DNA from: Symsagittifera roscoffensis
Taxonomy: Eukaryota > Xenacoelomorpha > Acoela > Convolutidae
DNA length: 64,000 bases
Assembly (NCBI RefSeq): GCF_963678635.1
Contig: NC_087063.1
Coordinates: 78,821,617-78,885,616, forward strand
Direction of reading: 5' to 3'
Part shown: positions 23,149-34,162 of the stretch, piece by piece
How positions within the stretch are numbered: the first letter of the stretch is position 1
Layout: every line of letters starts with the position of its first letter
The notes under the pieces: generated by a model
The model's input: the letters and a program-made list of their open reading frames with translations, nothing else
Told to the model about the DNA's origin: nothing
Database searches by the model: none
Made by a program: the position numbers and the translations under genes

Positions 23149-23599
23149 CCAATTGAAAACTTGAAGTATCATTCCAATTCATCGAAACTTTCTGAATAAT
23201 TATTTGGAATTTTTTTAAATTGTACTTGATTATAGGCGATATAATTGATGTACTCAGAAAGCTACTATTTTAACACTTGTTCGAAAAATGTTTTGAGTGG
23301 AACTATTTGAGGCTAGAATTTTGTTTTGACGCGAGGCAAAATTTTTGAATTATTTTCAATTATGTTCTAAAGATGAATTTTTTGCTCATAGTATTTCGCA
23401 GAGAGTGTATTGGGTTTTTGGGTTGACCAAAAAAACTGATTGGAGCTGTAGCTTGCTTTCGAGAATTAATTTAGTTTCGAAAAGTTATTTATGTTGAGCA
23501 TCATTTAAAAAAAAGATCTTCTGTTTTTAGAAGGTTATATGAAAACTATGAAGGTTATATAAAAATTGATGAGAACAAAAGTTGCTTAGATTTTTACCA

Positions 23600-23960
23600 G
23601 AATAATCATGGAGCAATTTTTTTTTGCGAAATTCAAAACTATAATGTGAACGCAAAAATGGGTCATTTTGGCTTCTTTTAGTTCAGCACAAAATTACGCT
23701 GAAACTACCTAGTTAATTGATGGTAAAACTTTATCAAAATGAACCTTTTGCACAAATAAACATAGAAAATTAAAATCTCCAAAATTTGTATGAGAGAACA
23801 TATTTTTGCTTGATAGCCAAAAAACTTAATTGCTGAAAAAACAAATTTTAAACTAATTGAAATTTTTTTTCTGTGATCTTACATCTCTAGAACTTTGTTT
23901 GGTTGTGTAAGAGGCTAGTTTTCATGTTACTTTCCTACAAATTTAATTATCTGATGTTTG
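23600..23960 (+). repeat. Diverged relative of the long-TIR element arm
   Basis: It shares GCAAAAATGGGTCATTTTGG and AAAATTACGC with the left arm of the 8911-10020 element, and TCTAGAACTTTGTTTGG plus TAAGAGGC with the stretch at 52390-52420. The arms are too diverged to set ends. Confidence 0.5.
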
Positions 23961-23990
23961 ATTGATCTATTCAAAACTAAGCTTTTTCAG

Positions 23991-24043
23991 ATTCGACAGA
24001 GAGCAAAGACATGCGGCTGACAAACAAGGGGAAACTCTAAATT
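23991..24043 (+). pseudogene. Decayed copy of the 25057 terminal exon
   Basis: After a GCTTTTTCAG acceptor it aligns with the exon at 25057-25150 (TTCGACAGAGAG against CTCGACAAGGAGAG, then CGGCTGACAAACAAGG against CGATTGACAAACGAAGG) but is two bases shorter between these blocks and hits a stop. The upstream intron ends are also alike (TGATCTATTCAAAA), so the duplication covered intron plus exon. Confidence 0.45.
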
Positions 24044-25056
24044 CATCTGGAAGTTCTCGAACTTGCGAAAAACTTTGGAAATTTTAAGCTCTCGATAGAA
24101 TCATGAGTGAAAGGACTGCCATTTATACCATAACAGTGTCCGAGGGATTTCAGCAGACCGGTTTGATTAGCAGAATAATCTTTTAGCAGACTCAGAACAA
24201 TTATAAAGTCAGAGAGCTAACTTCAAACGCGGCATTGGCGATTAGCGAACCCTTGCTCCGCTGCGCTTCAATTCAACACGAGTTTTTTTTGTGCGCATAA
24301 ATCTTTGTTTTGCCGCTAATTTAGACTGCTGTGTTTTTAAAGCTGACAGCTTTGTTAGCTAATTCTGAGATAATTGTCTTGGGGTAGCTTGACCACCGAC
24401 TGAGCGTCTCTTTGAGTCTGGCAATCAATTATGTATCACTTCATTACGCTGGCCTGCTAAAGGACTCAATTTTCACTTTTTAGGTTAAAAGATTGGTCTG
24501 CTAAAGGATCGGTCCCCCCATAGCAGATTCAAAAAGTGAATGCTTGTTATTAGCGTATGAGTTGGAGGGACTAAAATAGCATCTGTAAATGGTGACCGAC
24601 TTCTTACCAGACCGACCTTTTACCAGAAGAGTTATAACATGGACCTTTTACCAGACTCGATAATTAAGTTTGATTGACAAATATAATGACGCCGTTAAGT
24701 CTGGGTAAAGACAATGATTTCACGGTTTCTCAGCGCAGTTTTGTTCGTTCTAACCGCTTCCTTTTCGAATCTTTTTCGCTAATTTTTCTCTAAGTCCCAT
24801 TTGTACCAAGGTTCATTTGTACCAAAATGAAAAATCGGTCCAAGAGTTGGCTTAATGAATGTTTTTGGAATTAACGCGATTGATTTTTTATTTTGGTATA
24901 AATGGGACTAATTTATCATTTTGGTGATTGTGAACACCCACCTTATCTTCTCAAATCACTTTTTAGAGATTCGTATTTGTCCTCGTATCATGAGTTCTAC
25001 TTTTTTTAAAAACCAACTAACTTTCGAGTGATCTATTCTAAATTGGGCTGTTTTAG
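24044..25056. other. Intervening stretch with short CTTTTACCAGA-type words
   Basis: No gene seen. Related words such as CTTTTAGCAGAC, GGTCTGCTAAAGGAT and CTTTTACCAGAC recur between 24180 and 24660. Also ATTTGTACCAAGGTTCATTTG at about 24800, a small direct repeat. Confidence 0.4.
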
Positions 25057-25150
25057 ACTCGACAAGGAGAGCAGAGTTGTGCGATTGACAAACGAAGGAG
25101 CTCTCATAAATTTTTTGGACGAATCAAAAATATCGATTGACGAACTGTGA
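25057..25150 (+). CDS. Probable terminal exon, unrecognised protein
   Basis: After a CTGTTTTAG acceptor the frame reads LDKESRVVRLTNEGALINFL and then DESKISIDEL to TGA: 30 coding-like, charged residues. It enters needing one base from the previous exon. A damaged duplicate lies 1066 bases upstream at 23991. No upstream coding exon was identified and I do not recognise the family. Confidence 0.4.
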
Positions 25151-26600
25151 TCAGTGTCTTAAGTGTCTTCCAATGCATTCCTTTTCATCATGGCAACCTA
25201 ATGATTCACGAAGAGTTGATGGTTCTGAATGTCGAGGAACTTGCAGGTGCATCTGGAATGATGATGATGAACATAAGGCTGCCTCATAATATGCATGACT
25301 CCAACTCATATGTCATGCTAGTGTCCGATTTCTAAGTCCGATTACAAAGTTACTCCCAACTTTCAGCGGTCGGAATAACAATATGTAGACAGGTATAAAA
25401 GGTTTAAAAAGGTTTAAAAAGGTTTTAAAAGGTAATTTAACAAGGAAATTGGAAGTGAGAAGAGCCTCTGTTTGCTTTAAACATACCTGCGGTGGTGCCC
25501 ATGCCCTTGCTTCGTTTTGTCTGATACGAGTAACGACTGGAACCACTACCCCTGCCGCCATTGCGCGGCGAATCCGTAAGAGGCTCTTGTTCCTAATGCA
25601 CAGAATACTTCATATTTAACACTAGTATTCAAAAAAAGAGAGAGATATCCAACACCAGACAACATATTTCTTCGTTATTGCAGATTCGTCACCGCTGAAC
25701 CACTTACACATCAAGCATGAAGTGTGAAAAAAGGATTTAAAAACAGATCATATTGATGTAAACCAAACATATGTACCTCATTAACTATCTCAAAATCAAA
25801 TAAATCAATTCGATAGTAAATTATTATCTAGGTGACTCCAATTGATTGAATTTAAGGTATGATGTGCATTTTCTTTCTGATAAAAAACTAGCAAAAAGTC
25901 ATTTCTAAAGCAGTTATTTTTGACCTCCTTTTCAACTAAAAAAATTTTGAAACAAATTTTGGTTGAATGTACGGAAGTTTGTCATGATTTGGGTCATTAT
26001 GAGCATTATAGTCATTTTTGCCCGAGTGAAACAATTATATGTGGCTCGTTTTTTCCTGAAGACTCCCATGAATTCATGTAGCAATCGTAAAGGTCTAAAA
26101 ACGAAGAGCTTTAATTAACTGCATACCAGCTTCAACTAATCGCCAGCTGAGCAATGCCAGCTTATCAAACGGAAGCAGTTTAAAACAAGTATTTATTTTA
26201 TACTTTGATATTTCTCACTGTAAAATATTAATAAGTAACCAATCATGATCGATGACTAAAACTTACAGTAAACTGTAAAGCTGAAACTACTCTTGGTTTC
26301 AGTCAGAGAAGTAATAATTAAGGTTGAAATCAGTTGCTTTCATTTCTCCTCTAACTTCGCGATAAACCAGTACATTTCTAGATCTATTGAGACTAGAAAA
26401 TATAAGATATAAGAGTAAGATTAGGATTGGTATTGGACTACGAACCTATCCGGCAGAAAAAAGATTGCGTAACCAACAGACGGTGTACCCTTCTGCACTT
26501 TAAAGCCAATTTAAAAGTTCGTTGATTGAAAAACTGACAAAAAAAAATCAAAATTTTTTTATTTATACTGCCACACGCTAAAGTAAAGTACAAAGTTTCC
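25151..26600. other. AT-rich stretch, no feature supported
   Basis: A short tandem (AAAGGTTTAAAAAGG units) lies at about 25397-25430. No other feature could be supported; the frames at 25147-25335 and 25313-25561 have no splice or family evidence. Confidence 0.4.
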
Positions 26601-26603
26601 TAG

Positions 26604-27130
26604 GAAGACTGTTCGTATCAGGTCCAAACCCTGAACTTTTCGATTGATTTTAAGGTCTTTGGATCAGTGTTTGCTTTAGCAAAATTATTATTTTTTCAAT
26701 CAAAATGAAAAAAAAAAGTTGAAAATTTTTTTGAGATTTTTTTTAATTATTCCCCACACGCCATTATAAGAAAAAAGTGATAGATTTTGCCTCTAGAACC
26801 GCAGCAATTATGATAAATGGTCTGCTTCAATCAATTTGGAACGGTTTCTGAGAGCGCTTAAATCTCCTCCGCTCTCGCTTTGAAAGCGCAAATAGATTGC
26901 GCGTAAATTGTCCCAAAATGGCCATATTAACAATTTATAAACGCTCATAACTTCAAAAAAATTGATCACGTGTGAGATTTTTTTAAAAAAAAATTTGAGC
27001 TCAGCAAAACTTCTCAGATGGTATGAAAAGTCTCCGACAAAAAAATCTTATTTGAAAAGTCAAAAATTGACTGAATAAAAAACTACCCATGCATAAAATT
27101 TCCGCACTTCCTTCAAAAATCGGATCAAAC
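26604..27130 (+). repeat. Repeat family A, copy 2
   Basis: It begins AAGACTGTTCGTATCAGG, carries CCCACACGCCATTATAAG and the AAATAGATTGCGCG core (diverged from ATATCGCGCG), and ends near TTCCGCACTTCC. It is older than the copies at 42.9 and 53.1 kb. Confidence 0.75.
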
Positions 27131-28059
27131 TTCAGAAAAACGTTTGCATTTCTCAACCAATTTTGATTTCATAAACTTCATATACCCAGCACAAAGCTTA
27201 TTTTTTTGTAACCAATGAGTTCAAAACTAATTAGTTGTTTCAGGAAAGTAATCGCTGCCGAAGTCGTTGCAGAAGTCCAAATTAGAGAAAATAAAGAAAA
27301 AATGCTTGCCATACAGTTTAATTTTTTTCCGAGTTTTTTCTGATTTAAAGAGATTTAATTTTTGTTGCCGCGCCTTTTTAACGTATTTTTTTTTGTAATT
27401 GGTTTCGTTTTTCTACTAATTGAAATTATTGTATTCGGATTTTTGATGATTAGCTCTGCTTAAACAAAATTTATAATTTTACCTGATTATGAGCTGTAAG
27501 ACACAATAAAAGTTTCAGCCTGAGAGATACTAAGTTTTAAAAAAATAAATATTCATTAAAAGCTTCTGGTTTTGAAAAGCTTCAGAAATTGCTACTCATT
27601 CATTTTTTAGAAAAATTGTATGACCTATATGTCTGCTGAAGAAACTGCATTTTTACAATCAGAAACTAAAAAATCAATTGCATTCATGCAACTTTTTTGA
27701 AACTTTGTCGATAACAAAGTATAGACACATTATTTTTCAAAAGATCAAAAGAACCCGTTTTTATGAAACGAGAATGATCGTTATTTTTTATTAATACAAT
27801 GATTTACAGCCACAACAGATTTGTCAAAAACAAGCAAAAGCATCAAATCGCATCAAAATGGTAGCGGAAGCGAACTTAGAGGCAGTACTGGGGGGAACAA
27901 GCATTAGTTGAGTTGAATTACCGACAGAAACATGAAAAAAGTTATACCCTTTTTTAAAATCGTACATCAAATTTTAAGCTTCAAAACTTCGATTACAAGT
28001 GATGAAAACTTATAAGATATATTTTGGCGGGCAAACTTCAAACAAATACAACAAAATGT
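27131..28059. other. AT-rich stretch, no feature seen
   Basis: No coding exon, RNA gene or recognisable repeat copy. The minus-strand frame at 27967-28248 overlaps the repeat field that follows. Confidence 0.35.
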
Positions 28060-29110
28060 AAGGACTCCGCAAATGTAAGTGGAACCCGCAAAACTTGTAA
28101 GCGGAATCCGCAAAAGTAAGCGGATTCCGCAAACTGTAAGTGGATTCAGGGTTTTGTTTATTACTGAACATGCATATGAACAATTGAAAGCTAGAGCTAG
28201 AATTCTTATCAATAGCAATGCTGAATTTAAAGGCAAGGACTTAACCATTGTCAGCGGAATTCACGAACAAATCTCAAAACAATTGTTAACTAAATCGGCG
28301 GACGTCACCATTTTGTATTTTGGAAACAGAACACCGATTAAATTCAATATATGGAGTCATTGGGTTGAGAGAGTGTATGAAAACACAACACACAGCATGC
28401 AGCATATTTTGGAAGCCTAACGCCGAATAAATTCAATATTTGTAGTCATTGGCTTGAAAGTGTTTGGAAACACAACGCACAGCATATTGCCGAGTTAGGT
28501 CAGTAGTTGGGATTGCAAAAATCCCAAATACTGGTCAGTATTTGGGATTTCTTCAATCCCAAATACTGATTATCTAGAAGATTCCGATTCTAGTTATTTG
28601 AGATCGAAGTTGAGGTCGAAGTTCATAGGATTTGAGATCTAAGTTGGGTTGACAGGAGTTGAGACAAAACATTTGGTATTTGAACTGGAAGTTGATCAGT
28701 AATGTAGTAATTGAGATTGACCAGTAATTAAAATATATAATTTTAAACGCTAGACTAAACATACATATATGTAAACGAAATCTGCAAATAAAATGCGGGC
28801 ACCATTTACAATTTGCGGATTCCACTTACATTTTGCAGATTCCGCTTACAGTTGCGGAACCCGCAACAGCTCAATTTAACTATACAAATGTCGTATTGTT
28901 TGTTTGTGGATTCGACAAACTGATCTGGATTCCGCAAATACGGTTGCGGATTCTGCAAAATCGCCTATTTTTGGAGCGATTTTGAGCGGTACAGTGTTTT
29001 AGGTATTTGTTTGTCGAATCCAAAACAGCGAAGAAGAGCAAAGAAAAGTAGCAAAGTTGCGGATTCTGCAACAATTCTGACTTTGGCCTGTCGTGGAATC
29101 CGCTTACAAT
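28060..29110. repeat. Field of GCGGAATCCGC/GTAAGC words with inverted borders
   Basis: Words like AAAACTTGTAAGCGGAATCC and GCGGATTCCGC occur four times at 28075-28150. They recur in the opposite sense at 28810-28870 (TTGCGGATTCCACTTACA) and again at 28905-29110. GCGGATTCCGC is itself nearly palindromic. The enclosed frame 28079-28420 starts inside the repeat; its last part (from HAYEQLKARARILINS) is coding-like but unsupported. About 28330-28415 is repeated in diverged form at 28420-28490. A hairpin with perfect 15-base arms lies at 28519-28550. Confidence 0.6.
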
Positions 29111-31640
29111 GCACAAAATACACAGTTTGGCCTCGTAATGTTGCCGGGTATAAAATACGTCCAACAACAATATTTATTGCACTAATTCTAGTAAAAAAAA
29201 AGAAATTTCTCAGCCAATTTTGTCCTAATGTCACCTCATGTGCACAAAACACAATCAAAGTTTGCTGATCGAACTTTGTGGTAAGACGTAAGACCACTTT
29301 TTAGTTTTGCTACTTACTGAAGTAGGAACCAGCCAGCGGAGGAAACCCGGCATTCTTTAAAGACGAAGAACAGTCCACTCAGTCACGAGGATCGGTACTC
29401 CTGAATCGAAGTGTTAAACTGATCAGCTTATCGCTCATATTTTTAGCATATTTGAATTTCTTATGATAGAGCGTTTTTGGAACTGGACAAAGTAACTACT
29501 TCTAAATCTGGAAAACGTACGCCGACCGAGAGCAACTGCTCGGAGCAATTTTCCATAATTTTTATTATTCGGTTTCAAAAACTTATAACAGATTTAAAAA
29601 ATCCAGTTTTCAAAACCTTACAGAACTTACAGAACACTATTATAAACCTATTAGCTTATAATTGATGAAAAATTAGCTTTCAACATCTGCATTTAGTTTT
29701 ATAACGGCTCTAATTTTTTCGCGAGCTAAGTAAAAAGTTCTTCGTGCTTAAACTTTTTTGCAAGTTCACGCCGTTGGGATAAATTAGTGCAGATGATGAA
29801 ATTATGATAACATTATAGTATACATCATCTCCTCATATTAGATTAAGAGTTTTTTTCTGAAATGAAATATTTTGACAATTTTTCGATTTCTGGAGCTTTT
29901 TGACGAAAGTTTTGCTTTTTTGGCACGCGTTGAAAAAAGGACTCCCCATCGCCGGCGACTGACCTCTAGGACATCATTAAAGATAAATTGTTACAAATAG
30001 CTCAAAAATCTCTTCAAGCGCAGATTTAGGATTTTTTCGAGAGGGGTGGATGCGGAAATTTGAAAAAACAGGCCAAAAATGACCGCAAGCAAAACTTCTA
30101 AAGTAAGCCAAAAATGTTTTTAGGCATTTTTTTTGAAAGTTGACCAAAAAACTTGCGTTTTTTACGCGCTCCGCGCTCGAAAGTAGTATCTATTGCCGCG
30201 GCTTCAGAAAAACTGAGGGCCATCAGCCAAAAATAAACGTCGTTATTCACGAATGTCGAATCCCTGGGGAGACCGAAGCTCACCTCCCCTAAATTCGCTA
30301 CTTTATCTCTTTGCAACAAAATATATTCCAAATGGTTAACAGTTTGATAGGCCCAAATTCGTCAGAATACCATGATAAGCACTGTAAAGGAACTCAAGCC
30401 TGGAATTCGCGTGAGAGTTTCTGAAAAATCTACAATTATGTTAGAAACGGGAAGCAGCAACTTTTAGTTTTGTTAGAAAATTAAAGTATTTTCAAACTTT
30501 AATAAGTTTCATTATCGCCCGTTTATCGATTTAAACTGTATTTTAGACAACTTGGTCTAATTTTTTTTGAGTTTTAGCAAACAAATCATATTTAGCATAA
30601 AAATCTTTAGCACGTTTTCAAGGTTTTAGCAAGATTCATATTGCGTGCGTTCCATGAGTTTATTGCAATAACTTTAAGACTGGTGTCAGAAAAGATGTTT
30701 TTTCTTTTTGGAATTCCAATTTTGATTTGCATGCGAGAGAGCGAATTGAATTTACGATGCGGCCGCACACCTAATTTGCACTTTTTTCTCGCCCCGTCCC
30801 ATAAATCATAAGCAGTTGTTCCCTCTGGGCGGCCATAAAGCCACAGCTATCTACAACATTACAACACCCCTTCCCCCCTCATATCATAACTTTTATTCAC
30901 GCACCCTCATCTGAATACAAGCAGGCGAGTTATCGTGACGATTTAATACACACTGTATGGAACGAAAAATTAAATATTGATCATACAAAAACTGTTTTTT
31001 TAGCTATTTAAGTTGTATAAAAAGGATACTTAAATGTCAGTTTTTCAATAACACAAAATGCTCGATGGGGAAAGTTGAAAAATATTTGCTTTTTCTACAT
31101 TTTTGTTCTCAAGGATTTTGACACCAAGATATTATATACTTTCTTCACGCTTTTTTTTGAAAAAGATGCTAAAATTGTAAATAAATTTTTTAAAGTTGCT
31201 CTCACGCAAGTTAAACTTTTTAATTTCAGTTAAAAATTTGACGCTAAGTTGAGAGGGACATCTATTTCTGGCTAGTATTTTCGGTAAGGAACATGAAAAT
31301 AACACGTTCCCTAATTTCATTTCATAGCACACTAAATAAACATTTGGTTGTAATAATTAATCGTCCTTGGGAGCTGGTCAATAAAAATAGCTTAAAATAA
31401 CTAAATCCAACTTTGATAAATAATTTTCCGACATAATTCCCCTTTTGAACTTGACGATGAGAAATATATCATCCACACCCAAATGTAATTCCCTCTAATT
31501 CATGAAAATGATTTCGATTGAAATGCACTACTTAAAAAATTAATCAGTATTTAGTTTTTCAAAGAGTTGTAAAATGAATTATATCCGTCGTAAAAATTCG
31601 TAATTTTTCACAGATAAAAGGGAATATTTTTTGAAATTCT
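29111..31640. other. Mostly AT-rich; one family B copy and one GC-richer patch
   Basis: About 30015-30240 is a family B copy (GCGCAGATTTAGGATTTTTT, later TTTTTTACGCGCTCCGCGCTC). About 30720-30960 is GC-richer and free of known repeats, with CATAAATCATAAG and GGCCATAAAGCC; it could be regulatory. On the minus strand ATGCCGGGTTTCC near 29354 is followed after 37 bases by a good donor (TTCA/GTAAGT), but no partner exon was found. Confidence 0.4.
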
Positions 31641-31701
31641 CCTTAATGTGTTTTTGCTTCTCCGCTTGCTTCAAAGTCACGACTTTGCAATTGACAAATT
31701 C

Positions 31702-31777
31702 TGATTAATGGATCCCAACCCAGAATAATGCAGTGGACACTACCTACCCCCAAAGGATGAGCTAGTTTGATTAATTG
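31702..31777. promoter_or_regulatory. Pair of Hox/PBC-type sites upstream of Hox5
   Basis: TGATTAATGG at 31702-31711 and TGATTAATTG at 31768-31777 both fit the bipartite TGATNNATNN consensus bound by Hox proteins with PBX/Extradenticle. They lie 66 bases apart, about 4.3 kb upstream of the first Hox5 exon copy and about 7.7 kb upstream of the second. In AT-rich DNA such matches arise by chance, so this is only a candidate. Confidence 0.25.
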
Positions 31778-32270
31778 CAACATTAATAGCCCCACGCAAT
31801 CGTCTCCCACCGTTGCAAAGGTACATGAATGTGCTTGATTTTTCAATGTAGTCAACACAATCATTTTAGCAGTAGAATCAGAAATTGAGTAGTACATTTT
31901 ACTGGATTAGAAACATTGAATTGTTTCTATCACAACTTATAAAATTATCAAAGCACAAATTACGAGATATATGAATAAAAGTTATGGCAGAAATCAGCCA
32001 AAAATTTTATGAAATAGCTGCATTTACGTTACGTGCACAGGAGAAGTTCAAAAAAGCATTTTTTTACCCCATTTTAACGTAGGCCATTAGACCTGTATTA
32101 ACTAAAACATGGAAATAGTACTGTACTCTATTAGCTATATAGTTCTTCAAAAAAAAAACAGTTTTTCGTCCGATACTATTATACCGCTCAGATAACAGCT
32201 TGACTTACAATGAAAATGCAGATTATGCCAAAAGAATACGACAACTTTTCCGTATATAGAGTCAAACACA

Positions 32271-33370
32271 AAACTGCTCGCATCATGTCGAAGCCCTGAA
32301 TGTTCCGACTGCCGTTTAAAGTTGATGATTTGAAATGTGTTTTTTCAAAAATTTGCATGCGGCGCAGAAAAATTGGCCAAAACAGCGTCTTTTTAGTGCA
32401 TCCGTCACCCCCCCCCCCCCCTCGAGAAATTCCTAGATCCGCCCTGGGTGTTGTTGTAAGAACAAATAAAAATAAACAAAAAATTCAAAAGATTTGATCA
32501 TTTTCATCACCCCCACATGCTATGTAAAGTACAAAATGATACAATATTTTGAGTCAGGCAACACATTAATTAGAGTAAGTTGGGAAGATTTAGTTCTCCG
32601 CCTACGCTTCAATAGCAAAAAAATATATCGCGCGTTGATTATTCGAATTTTCAAACCCCCATATCGTTACAAAAAAGGTCGCAGGTGAAATATCTTTTTA
32701 AATTGGTTCTCAAAGCACCAAAAAGTTTCAAATGATCAAAATTCCCGCCAAAAATGATTGATAAAAGTCAAAGTTTGCATGGAGCACCTAAAAAAATCCA
32801 CCTCGAGCTTATTTGACAGTCGTAAGAGGAAAGGCAAAATCGGGCAACGGTTTTGGTCAAAATGACAGAAAAAATCAAATTTTTATTTTAAAGATAGCGC
32901 CACCAAACTTCAAAGAATAATATTAGTGGAGCTCAGCTAAATTTTCAATAAAAAGCCTGCTCGCGTGTTTTACTCGCTCGAAACTAGAACAAAACTAAAA
33001 AATTTTAAGTCGCTTTTTCTCTGTACTGGGACAAATTTTTAAAAATTTTTTCAATAGCGTTCAAATCACGGCTAAAAGGCTTGGAATTGATATATCACTC
33101 CATCCGATACAATAAGCCTTCTCGCTTACCTTTTTTGCTCGAAATTAGATCAAAAATCAAAATTTTCAGACTGGTTTTTCTCGACACTAGAAAAAAAAAT
33201 TCCAAAATTTTTACAGTTCCTCGAATTGCGATTGAAAGGGCTTCAATATTATATATCGCTCGACTCATTCCAATGATTTTTTTTGGTACCTAATTTTCTG
33301 TGGAAAACAAAAAAAGAAAAAACTAAAACACCCGAATATAAAATTCTTCCCCATTTTCAGTGGTCGGATT
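32271..33370 (+). repeat. Repeat family A copy 3 continuing into family C
   Basis: It begins AAACTGCTCGCATCATGTCG and holds the ATATATCGCGCGTTGATTA core near 32625. From about 33060 it continues into the family C sequence (GGTACCTAATTTTCTGTGG, CCCATTTTCAGTGGTCGGA). A family B piece is inserted at 32340-32455 (TTGGCCAAAACAGC ... C run ... CCTAGATCCGCCCTGG). It shows that A and C can form one ~1.1-kb element. Confidence 0.7.
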
Positions 33371-34162
33371 AATAAAAAAAATTTTCAGCTAAAACTGCGA
33401 TACAATTTTCTTCTTAAAAAAAGTTATCCACCGAATGCCATAGTCACTGACTACCCAAAAGCCCTAGCATTTGGTACTGTTTATGAACTTCATTTTTGCT
33501 GAATAATAAATGAAATTTGTATCATCCCACTTGTGTCGCTTAGGTACACTTAACTTGAACGGGCAGCTAATAAGTTACTCGACATTTTTTCTCGCTGTAA
33601 GACAGTCTTTCAAATAGTTGTACTAAAAAAAGTATTGCGCATTAGTTGTAAATTGTTTCGGTATCACTACATCATATGCATTTAAGTTTGAAAAAATTCA
33701 AAGCAAGCGTTTAAAAATTAAGAATAAAGAAACAAAAACGAGTGCATCCGGCCCTCGTACAAATAATACAGAAGATTTCACGCACAGAAATTATTATAGT
33801 CTTACCAAAAACAAATAATTCTTTATGTTACTTTTTAAAATCTGTGTTTTTTTATTTAGTGTATCAAATTCTCGAATCAAGATTGAAAAAGTTTTTTTTA
33901 TAAACTATCGATCTGATGTTCTATGGTTCCTTGATTCAAAATTTTCTTCTACCTGCTTTTTTTGCCTGACTAAACTGATTTCCCGTGGTCTCCAAAAACA
34001 CCAAGACGACCTCATTTTGACATAATTGTATGCTGCCTGGCCTCTGCCTAAATCCACCTTTTACTATTGGTTGACAAAAGCTTCGAATTGAATTTTCATC
34101 TCCCCACGAGTATTAAAAGCTATAGGGAAAACCATGATGAGGACTGTCAAATCCAGAAATTG
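33371..34162. other. AT-rich stretch 5' of the duplication
   Basis: No gene seen. It is the unique left flank of the 3.4-kb duplicated unit, which begins at the shared CTTGAGAGATG word at 34163. Confidence 0.4.
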
